In this document: piece after piece, positions 57,641-64,000 of the stretch
How positions within the stretch are numbered: position 1 is the first letter of the stretch
How the letters are laid out: each line of letters starts with the position of its first letter
Source: Pycnococcus provasolii
Taxonomy: Eukaryota; Chlorophyta; Pseudoscourfieldiophyceae; Pseudoscourfieldiales
Assembly: GCA_049487715.1 (NCBI GenBank)
Contig: CP150586.1
Location: forward strand, 1 to 64,000
DNA length: 64,000 bases
Direction of reading: 5' to 3'
Position numbers and translations under genes: made by a program
The notes under the pieces: generated by a model
What the model was told of the DNA's origin: nothing
Databases searched by the model: none
The model's input: only the letters and a program-made list of their open reading frames with translations

Positions 57641-58134
57641 ATGAGAGCGCTCGTGTGGCACACGTTCTGCACTTAAAAGAGGAGCAGCAAGAATTCTTGT
57701 CCTCTGCTTCGGCAGAAAAGCAAGAGTCGCCACCTTCGACTTCGCGGTCACATCTGCAGGGTCAGCTTGACGGCTTGCGTCGTGCGAGCCGACTCAAGGC
57801 TGGGCATCGTGAGGCTGAGGCAAGGCGCGCGGCGAACACATCGGCAACGACGTCTGTAGCGCCGAGTCGCGCTCTTCCGTCGATGACTGACAACTCTCGC
57901 GCCAGGGAAGAGCGATTCGTTCGCCTTGCAGTTCTTGCGTCTCAGTGGCGGGGCATTTTGTACGCTAGCTGGGACGAGATGGACATCTCTCACGGAAGTG
58001 GCGCAAATCTGTCCGACGTGAACGACAGGCCGTCTCCTCGTGAGACTGAGGCAAAGAGAGAGTGGCAGGTGGAACAGAAGAGTCGTGTGGATTTGGCTGA
58101 TCGCCAGTACGGTGGCAGATCGCCAACATTCTAA
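57625..58134 (+). CDS. Hypothetical small ORF, start uncertain
   Basis: The frame is open from 57625 to the TAA at 58132 but has no ATG before 57883; a credible MSRPLAQQSNKNTFMNYH start at 57560 lies in another frame. The open region encodes a hydrophilic, Arg/Ala/Glu-rich sequence with a compact FVRLAVLASQWRGILYASWDEM core. Either a short upstream exon is spliced on, or the start is at 57883 (83 residues), or this is not a gene. It converges with the permease gene (124 bases between stops). Confidence 0.35.
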   Translation, partial: PFGTHHESARVAHVLHLKEEQQEFLSSASAEKQESPPSTSRSHLQGQLDGLRRASRLKAGHREAEARRAANTSATTSVAPSRALPSMTDNSRAREERFVRLAVLASQWRGILYASWDEMDISHGSGANLSDVNDRPSPRETEAKREWQVEQKSRVDLADRQYGGRSPTF

Positions 58135-58258
58135 AAAAAATCTTGACCTCATGCAAGCGTAATTATGCATGAGAGGAACCGAAGCTACTATAGTCGAAGA
58201 GCTTCTATGAACGTTAATAACAATCGTTTCAACTAGTAATAAATTATACAATGCACAG

Positions 58259-59383
58259 TTAGAGCAGAGCATTGAGAGCAGCCACACCCGCAATGCGGAT
58301 GGCGTCGATCGCAGCCTTAACGCCCACCGGTTTCACGCCATGCACGAACTCGTCGATCGTCATGTTTGCGCCTGGGAAGACGTAGTCGCTCGCCGTGCGC
58401 AGAACTACGGCGCTTTCCACCGGAGATCGACACAGTTGATTTCGTGCGCCCGCCTCGAGACTGCGAAGGACGCCTTGATCTTCCATGGCGGAAGTGGTAA
58501 AAACAGCCTCGCCATCCGTCCACTTTGCTACCCACGAACGCGCCCACTCCGCGGCGTGCTCGCCAACCCAAAAGGACATTGTCGCAAGCTCGTCGCCGAC
58601 GTGTACCGCCGGCGCCTCCACCGCTTTTGGGTATGCGGAGTACGGTGCGCGCATGTTCCGTATTTGCGCGGAATCCGGAAGAGCTCCAGCCGAGGTTGCC
58701 GCACGAAGCGCTTTGTCCACGAGACTCAAGTTGAGCCGGTACGTTTGGTTGCTGCTATGGCCTAGACTCGCCCACGCGTACGGCCAGGTTTTTGGTGCCT
58801 CACGCGGATCGACATATCGAGTTATGTCGCCGCCAATGACATAGCGCGCGAAGAACGCGCTTCCCAGACTCCCGGCCTTTGGATCGACACCCGCAACGCC
58901 CGCCAGGAACCAAATCGACTCCGTGACGTCCCATCTTTCATCGTGAAGAAGCGTTGTCACCGCTGAGGCAGCGCGCACAGCGCCTACACCCGTGCACATA
59001 GCAGCCACGCGCTTACCTCTGTTGACGCGCAACCGCCACATGGGGTCACCTTGGAACGGCATTACCTCTGCAAGCTTGAGGCTGTCTATCCAAGGGTCCA
59101 TTTCTCCACCAGCTTCCCAGAACGTCACGACAACTGCACGCAGGGCGAACTTCGTTCCTTTTATGTCGTGACTTCCTTGTGTTTTGTGCCGTCTTTCGAC
59201 CAGCACTCCCACACCTATGCCCAAGCAGAGCGCACTCGCACAAGTGAACGCTGTTAAGGCGTAAGCCCAGTTGTACAGTCGGGCACATGCTCTCCGGCTG
59301 GCGCGATGAGCTTGCCACGTGCTCACGTCGTCGAGGGCGACGTCGCCGAGGGCGAGGTCGCGCCACTCCGTCTCCATCGCCAT
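58259..59383 (-). CDS. Purine nucleoside permease (NUP) family protein with signal anchor
   Basis: 374 residues. A cytosolic N-terminus of about 36 residues precedes one hydrophobic segment (WAYALTAFTCASALCLGIGVGVLV), a signal anchor. The remainder matches the NUP family: RAVVVTFWEAGGE, RGKRVAAMCTGVGAVRAASAV, IWFLAGVAGVDPKAGSLGSAFFARYVIGGDITRYVD-RE, then SAMEDQGVL and VLRTASDYVFPG. The fold resembles nucleoside phosphorylases, and despite the name the bulk is soluble. In fungi NUP is linked to nucleoside uptake. Occurrence in an alga suggests possible transfer or patchy retention. Confidence 0.85.
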   Translation of the reverse strand: MAMETEWRDLALGDVALDDVSTWQAHRASRRACARLYNWAYALTAFTCASALCLGIGVGVLVERRHKTQGSHDIKGTKFALRAVVVTFWEAGGEMDPWIDSLKLAEVMPFQGDPMWRLRVNRGKRVAAMCTGVGAVRAASAVTTLLHDERWDVTESIWFLAGVAGVDPKAGSLGSAFFARYVIGGDITRYVDPREAPKTWPYAWASLGHSSNQTYRLNLSLVDKALRAATSAGALPDSAQIRNMRAPYSAYPKAVEAPAVHVGDELATMSFWVGEHAAEWARSWVAKWTDGEAVFTTSAMEDQGVLRSLEAGARNQLCRSPVESAVVLRTASDYVFPGANMTIDEFVHGVKPVGVKAAIDAIRIAGVAALNALL

Positions 59384-59521
59384 CCCGGTGAGCGTTCCGT
59401 GTGTGACGTGCGGTGGAGGAAGGATTTTCGTCCGGCGGAGGGCGCGTCATTCTTGACCACCTCCATCACCGCCTCACAAGTCCGGAGTCACCCCAGCGTC
59501 GATGGTCGTGGTGATTTGACC

Positions 59522-59967
59522 ATGCGTTACAAAGGGAAGGGGAGGGGAAAGTGCATCGCCACGACGGACGACGGCCTCAATGAAATGGCGCTCAACATGC
59601 AAAACGGCGGCGCGGAGATGTCAATCAAGACGCGCATGCAGCTCCAAGAGGCGGTCTGCAAGGTGCAACTGCTAGGAGGCTCGAGCGGTTCGGGAAGCCT
59701 CTGCGATGTGGCGGGACACATGTGCGTTAGCGGATGGGAGGGGCATAAGAGCTGTCGAATTCGCGTTCATTGGACGGGCGGTGAGTCACGTAGCAATGCG
59801 ATGGAAAATTCGTGTCGACCAAGAAAGACTCGCGATGGGAGGGAATGGTGTCGGCTTTTCATCGCGCGCGCGGCTTACATCGGATCCACTACGACGATGG
59901 CGCAGTCGAAGTGGCAGATCTGCGGAAGATGCGCTTTGACGTCTTAAGCGGCGGGGTGACTTACTGA
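59522..59967 (+). pseudogene. Tudor-domain gene with a frame break
   Basis: The ATG at 59522 opens a frame with KCIATTDDGLNEMALNMQ and then CRIRVHW near 59755-59775, the first strand of a plant-type Tudor domain. The rest of that domain is in another frame: RWEGMVSAFHRARG then LHRIHYDDGAVEVADLRKMRFDVL, 59836-59950, ending at TGA 59965-59967. The second frame opens only after a TAG at 59791. No GT-AG pair I tried joins the frames correctly, so a one-base indel (assembly error or mutation) is likely. Divergent from the permease gene (138 bases between ATGs). Confidence 0.55.
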
Positions 59968-60052
59968 GTGCAATGCGTGCTCGGCGGTACTTAGACCGTT
60001 CGTTATTTTTTACATAGCTAGTGTACACGAATAATCAATTGAGCCACACCTT

Positions 60053-61366
60053 TTACGAGCCGTTCGCGACCTTCTTGTTTCGTCTCATTGCCGCCTCCGT
60101 GCGTTGACCCCATCCTTTACACGTGGTTGGCGCGGCGCTTACCCCCCTTTGAGGCGCGAAAGACGAAACGGCGATTCCGACGCGCTGAGAGAGGGACAGA
60201 GGGGGAAGGTGCACGCGCTCCGCGCTTGCAGGTCGAGCTTTCGGCCCTGCTCTTCCAATTCGCGCGGACGGCGCTCTGATTGCCGGCGTCGTGCCTCCGC
60301 CGCCACCCGATCCCCACGCAGGTCGGCCTTCGCCGGCGTCTTTTGCCGCGGATGGCCATATGCCACGAGACGTGCCGTATGCAACGCGCGAGCTGCGAGT
60401 TTGACGCCGATCCAACCGCAGCTGCACCGCCTTCGCGCCAGGGCCCAATGGCACGATTGATGGCATATCATGAGACACGAGTAGCTGGCGCAGCCATCCC
60501 GTCAAGGCTGTGTAAGCAATGTCGCGTGCTACGTCGAACATGTGCGCAGAACCCTCGACCACCGCAAGTGTCGTTGGCGCGGCGTCGGCGTTGTTCGAGG
60601 CGATGAGATGAAGGTATCTGCTCACGTCAAGCGCGACATTCTTGTCCTCCGTGCCGTGCAGAAATAGCGTCGGCACGCCCTCGCAAGCGACAGAGGCAAG
60701 TGCACTTGCGGTCGCAAGCGAGGCGTTCTCGAATGCGTCGCCGCCGCGTCCTGAACCTGCTATGGACACGACGGCAGCAGGTGCTTGACCTGCCGCTGTA
60801 AGTGAAGCGGCGGCGGCAATAGCCGTCGGTCCTCCGAAGCTAAACCCGCAGAGCACGACAGGTACGTCGTGCCCGAACATGTCGCGGGCGTAGTCGGCCG
60901 CGCTTGCCATATCCTCGCTCGACATCTTGAGGCTTTCCACACGCTTAAGCGCCGGCCCTGGCCACTTTACCCCACCTCTGCAGTGCCTCCACGTCATGTG
61001 CAAGACTGCGGCTTGCTTGCCTTCCAGGAGGTTGGCAGCCCCCTGCTTCTCCTTGCCATCCCATGCGTGCGCCACACCAGAAGCAAGCTCCGCCCCCAGC
61101 CTCCTGTAGATTGAACCGAACGCCGCACGCTCACGGTGGCACTCCACCGGCAATCCCGCGTGCCTCGTCTCGATCCCGGGCCCCATGCCTCCGGAGGAGC
61201 CTGGCGCGACCACGAGTACCGCGCAAGGCGGGGACTTGGGCTTGTACAGCAGGGCGGGCAGTGAGGCGTGTTCGCCGTCGAGCGCACGCGTGAGCGGCAC
61301 GTCCACGACGGTGGCACGGCACGACCCGGCTTTCCCGGACGACGGCGGGAGCACCATGGTTGACAT
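60053..61366 (-). CDS. Alpha/beta hydrolase (KANL3/TEX30/dienelactone-hydrolase-like)
   Basis: 437 residues. Ordered part 25-265: VLVVAPGSSGGMGPG (oxyanion-hole region), RLGAELASGVAHAWDG, the nucleophile elbow VVLCGFSFGGPTAIA with Ser in G-F-S-F-G, VPTLFLHGTEDKNV with the acid, and GSAHMFD with the His. All three catalytic positions are present. The order and spacing fit the TEX30/KANL3-like group of soluble hydrolases. The last 150 residues are Arg/Ala/Pro-rich and disordered, longer than in relatives. Substrate unknown. It is divergent from the methyltransferase gene by 205 bases. Confidence 0.82.
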   Translation of the reverse strand: MSTMVLPPSSGKAGSCRATVVDVPLTRALDGEHASLPALLYKPKSPPCAVLVVAPGSSGGMGPGIETRHAGLPVECHRERAAFGSIYRRLGAELASGVAHAWDGKEKQGAANLLEGKQAAVLHMTWRHCRGGVKWPGPALKRVESLKMSSEDMASAADYARDMFGHDVPVVLCGFSFGGPTAIAAAASLTAAGQAPAAVVSIAGSGRGGDAFENASLATASALASVACEGVPTLFLHGTEDKNVALDVSRYLHLIASNNADAAPTTLAVVEGSAHMFDVARDIAYTALTGWLRQLLVSHDMPSIVPLGPGAKAVQLRLDRRQTRSSRVAYGTSRGIWPSAAKDAGEGRPAWGSGGGGGTTPAIRAPSARIGRAGPKARPASAERVHLPPLSLSQRVGIAVSSFAPQRGVSAAPTTCKGWGQRTEAAMRRNKKVANGS

Positions 61367-61571
61367 GTCTCAACGGGCAGCCGGGCCCGGGGGGAGGAAG
61401 TCTGGATAGAAGAGGATCCACCCTGGAACACCTCCCCCGATATTCTGACTTCGACGCCGCCAGACGCCGCAGAGAGCCACCATCCTCGAGGAGTGGCGGT
61501 TTTGGCGCCACTGACACGCGCGTCGACGTTCACGCGACGGCGTGTTGCGCTGTACCCGTTGTCCCACTCTC

Positions 61572-64000
61572 ATGCTTGCGCGCATCGACCACGGTCGGCT
61601 CAAGCGCGTGCTCGACCAAGCAACAACCAAGGGTCGAGCGAGCAACAACCAAGGGAACGGCGCGTCGAGAGACATCTTTTCGAGTCTCTCGAGCTTCCTC
61701 AGTTCTTCGACTACATCATCCCCTGATTCTCTACTCGCACTTTTGGATGGGGACTCTGTCAGTCTGGTGGTGTCGGCGCTGGCACGGGTTTCATTCGATC
61801 CCGACACCGAAGACTCTGAACTTCGCGAACACATTGTGCATACACTGCTTGCAATGGCGGACGGCGCAGAGAGACTGAGTGCAGTTAATGTGACCACGGC
61901 ACTGTGGGCATGCGCCAAGCTAGGGGCTGGGGCAACGAATACCGACGTAAAATGTGCTTCAGCGCTAGCGGTCAATGCTGTGGCTGTGCGCGCAACGCGG
62001 AGTGCGCACAATATGGATGCTCGAGGGATCGCTACCGCTCTGCACGCGTTTGCTGCCTACGCGAATGCCGCTCCGCCGGTCGACTTGCTCAAGCTTATCT
62101 ATACGCGAGCTGAACGGGTCTTCGCCCACTCACCCGCCCCGTACGACGCAGCAACCACATTGTGGGCGAAAGCAAAGCTGCGCCAGCGACATGGCTTACG
62201 GCCAGATTGCGCGGTATATACGTTGGCCTGGACTGCCTTGGCATCCGCCGCGAAACGCGGCGTGCCGCCCCGGGACTTCGCCATGGCGATGCAGGCGCTT
62301 GGCATGCTTGCGACTTCGTGCGACGGACCAACCTTCGATGAACTCGCGCGTAGTGTTCGTCAGCACGTGCGCTCGACTCTTTCGTCCGCCGCGACTTCTG
62401 CGCGTTCATTTTCACCTCAGGAGCTCGCACACGTGCTGTGGGGCGCCGCACGTCACGACGAGGCGAGCGACGCCGAGTCTGCACTCTCATACGCACTCAA
62501 GCCATTCGCGGATGCAGCCGTCGAATCAGTGCATGGAGCCGAGTTGACAAATGAAAGTGCACATGCCGCAAGCACGTCAGCATGGGCCTGCGCACGCCTC
62601 GGCATGATGGAAGGAGCCGTAAAGGCTTCAGAGGTGGCGCTGAGCCTCACAGATTACATGAACGCATCAGACGTCGGTGAGCTCGCGTGGGCGATCGGGT
62701 GCGTTGCTTCAAATGGTCGAGGTGATGATGTTGCATTGCCGACTGCAATTTGGGAGCGCGCGGGCGTGCTTGCGAAGGAACAATCTCTCACATGGCAGTG
62801 CTGTGGCTTATTGGAATTCGCGTCGCACGCCGTCGGTAGCGCGAAACACAAGCACAAGCGCCACCTTCGTCAATTGGCCGAATTTGCCGCCGCGAGTACC
62901 GCCAGGGCCTCAGAGCTTGCTGAGAAAGACAGTCAATCGTCAGCACGTGAGTGGCTAGAGTCGTCGAGAGGTGCACCATGGAAAAGGAGACGTGGCATCT
63001 GGAAGGACTGCGGCTCTGATCGGCCGCCTCGCGTACTGATTGCCGATACATCGCCGTCCGCGGCGAAAATTCTCGCAGATTCTGTTCGCTCCTCTGGCGC
63101 ACACGCCGTCGTGTTTGATCGATACGCCTCATCTGTGCTGACAGACGTCAAACGATACTTCGACGATAAGGAGAGTGCACCCTTTGATGCCGTCCTCCTC
63201 CGCCTTCCTCGAGGAAGAGGTCGAGCCTCGTCATTGATGGCCCAGGCTGCCGCCAACGCCCTTGCAGTGACGCCTAATGGTGCGATGAACTCACATCAAA
63301 ACAAGCGCAAGCGAGCCGACGAAGATAGTAGCTCCTATCCAACTGTCCACGTGTTTGCAAGTCCAGATACTGAGTTCACGATGCGCACTGCATTCTCGGC
63401 CAACAATGGTTTCCATGCGTCGGAAGCACCGTTAGGGGATTGGCGGGTTTGTCGAGATGGAAATGGCATGAGCTCGCCATGCTCGCTTCGGGAGCTGCTC
63501 GTTCCCCAACAGGTGAGTGGTGGAATTTCTCTTCCACAGCCAGACAACGGCGGCGTGGTGGCAAGTGTGACATGGTACACAGTTCCTGATGCCGGTTTAT
63601 TTGCGGGTGGCGCCGTTGATCCCATGACACGCGCATTCATAACGCACATCCCCCTCTCAGAGATTTCTGTGCGGCGGCGAAAGTACTGGCATTCTAAGGG
63701 AAAGTCGAAGCGACACATGCGAATTGCTGATGTTGCGTGCGGTTCTGGCGTGATTGCATGTGCCATTGCGCACGCCACGCCTAAAGCGCGCATCTATGCG
63801 GGTGACTTTGACCGTGCTGCCATATCTGCGGCAGAATACAATCTCGCGGGCAAGGCATCCGTAGTCCATGCTGACGTGCTTGCAGGATTCTTCCGCGATA
63901 AGCGATTCGATGTCCTCGTTAGCAACCCTCCCGTTCACATTGGTGCGCACGATAGCTTTGGCGTCCTGAACTCGCTTCTCTCCGATGCACCGTCTCGCCT
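61572..64000 (+). CDS. Helical-repeat protein fused to RsmC-like methyltransferase (3' end beyond window)
   Basis: The first ATG after an in-frame TGA at 61512 is at 61572. The frame stays open for more than 809 codons to the window edge. Residues of about 60-430 are helical repeats with LWACAKLG, LWAKAKL, LWGAARHD and AWACARLG motifs, the style of algal RAP/OPR-like organellar RNA-binding proteins. Next come RVLIADTSPSAAKILADSV and then a class I methyltransferase: RIADVACGSGVIACAIA (motif I), IYAGDFDRAAISAAEYN, ADVLAGFF and the catalytic VLVSNPPVHIGAHDSFG. This matches RsmC, which methylates G1207 of 16S rRNA. No clear transit peptide at this start. Plastid or mitochondrial rRNA is the likely target. 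Confidence 0.82.
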   Translation, partial: MLARIDHGRLKRVLDQATTKGRASNNQGNGASRDIFSSLSSFLSSSTTSSPDSLLALLDGDSVSLVVSALARVSFDPDTEDSELREHIVHTLLAMADGAERLSAVNVTTALWACAKLGAGATNTDVKCASALAVNAVAVRATRSAHNMDARGIATALHAFAAYANAAPPVDLLKLIYTRAERVFAHSPAPYDAATTLWAKAKLRQRHGLRPDCAVYTLAWTALASAAKRGVPPRDFAMAMQALGMLATSCDGPTFDELARSVRQHVRSTLSSAATSARSFSPQELAHVLWGAARHDEASDAESALSYALKPFADAAVESVHGAELTNESAHAASTSAWACARLGMMEGAVKASEVALSLTDYMNASDVGELAWAIGCVASNGRGDDVALPTAIWERAGVLAKEQSLTWQCCGLLEFASHAVGSAKHKHKRHLRQLAEFAAASTARASELAEKDSQSSAREWLESSRGAPWKRRRGIWKDCGSDRPPRVLIADTSPSAAKILADSVRSSGAHAVVFDRYASSVLTDVKRYFDDKESAPFDAVLLRLPRGRGRASSLMAQAAANALAVTPNGAMNSHQNKRKRADEDSSSYPTVHVFASPDTEFTMRTAFSANNGFHASEAPLGDWRVCRDGNGMSSPCSLRELLVPQQVSGGISLPQPDNGGVVASVTWYTVPDAGLFAGGAVDPMTRAFITHIPLSEISVRRRKYWHSKGKSKRHMRIADVACGSGVIACAIAHATPKARIYAGDFDRAAISAAEYNLAGKASVVHADVLAGFFRDKRFDVLVSNPPVHIGAHDSFGVLNSLLSDAPSR

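Noticed and set aside
59306-59521. Upstream extension of the Tudor ORF to 59306
   Set aside because: It would overlap the start of the divergent permease gene and reads as its antisense; the ATG at 59522 is preferred.
1-64000. CRISPR arrays, prokaryotic operons and Shine-Dalgarno sites
   Set aside because: Telomere, introns, presequences and eukaryote-only genes make the window nuclear; tandem repeats present have no unique spacers.

Overview
The window is the left end of a nuclear chromosome of a green alga. It opens with a (CCCTAA)n array, so the G-rich TTAGGG strand runs outward to the chromosome end. Green-lineage evidence: nuclear genes for plastid proteins (cpFtsY, a bL33-type ribosomal protein, DUF3067 and DUF1997 proteins), plant-type DUF506 and AP2-like proteins, and TGTAA at gene ends, the polyadenylation signal typical of chlorophytes. 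A delta-tubulin gene indicates a lineage with triplet-microtubule basal bodies. DNA is GC-rich, genes are dense and mostly intronless, with few short GT-AG introns. A prasinophyte-grade alga is most likely; the species cannot be fixed from sequence alone.

Region 1-9.7 kb is subtelomeric: telomere, degenerate variant repeats, an orphan ORF, an RCC1-like propeller gene and a membrane LRR gene that face each other and share an 85-bp 5' cassette, an ankyrin-like orphan gene, a Ty1/copia remnant and a DUF506 gene. Region 9.7-25.9 kb is housekeeping: uS/eS28-family ribosomal protein eS28, an Oxa1/COX18-like insertase, a SETD2-type H3K36 methyltransferase, a thioredoxin-like protein, an LEA_2 membrane protein, a winged-helix-like protein, the RTEL1 helicase and an AP2-like regulator. 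Region 26-36.3 kb holds a truncated fatty-acid/sterol hydroxylase, a DUF3067 plastid protein, a TMEM14 protein, TIM50 and three orphan proteins.

Region 36.4-51.3 kb is again dense: CSN2, cpFtsY, TRM13, delta-tubulin, D-aminoacyl-tRNA deacylase, a DUF1997 plastid protein, a long GPI-anchored-looking repeat protein, a sphingosine-kinase-like lipid kinase and plastid bL33. Region 51.6-64 kb has an interstitial telomeric array, a broken A+T-rich ORF, a very large PHD/ePHD-Tudor-SNF2-zinc-finger remodeller, a purine nucleoside permease-family protein, a Tudor gene with a frame break, an alpha/beta hydrolase, and a helical-repeat RsmC-like methyltransferase that runs off the window.

Many genes sit in divergent pairs with 140-490 bp between starts, often carrying CCAACCCCTAA or telo-box-like motifs; several pairs converge with tens of bases or less between stops. 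The most unusual signal is a dispersed element family whose 19-bp core, GATCCCTCATTCAGTAATG, lies immediately after, or 11 bases after, the stop codon of five unrelated genes. Longer copies share up to about 230 bp of further sequence. I found no CRISPR array, rRNA gene or convincing tRNA gene.
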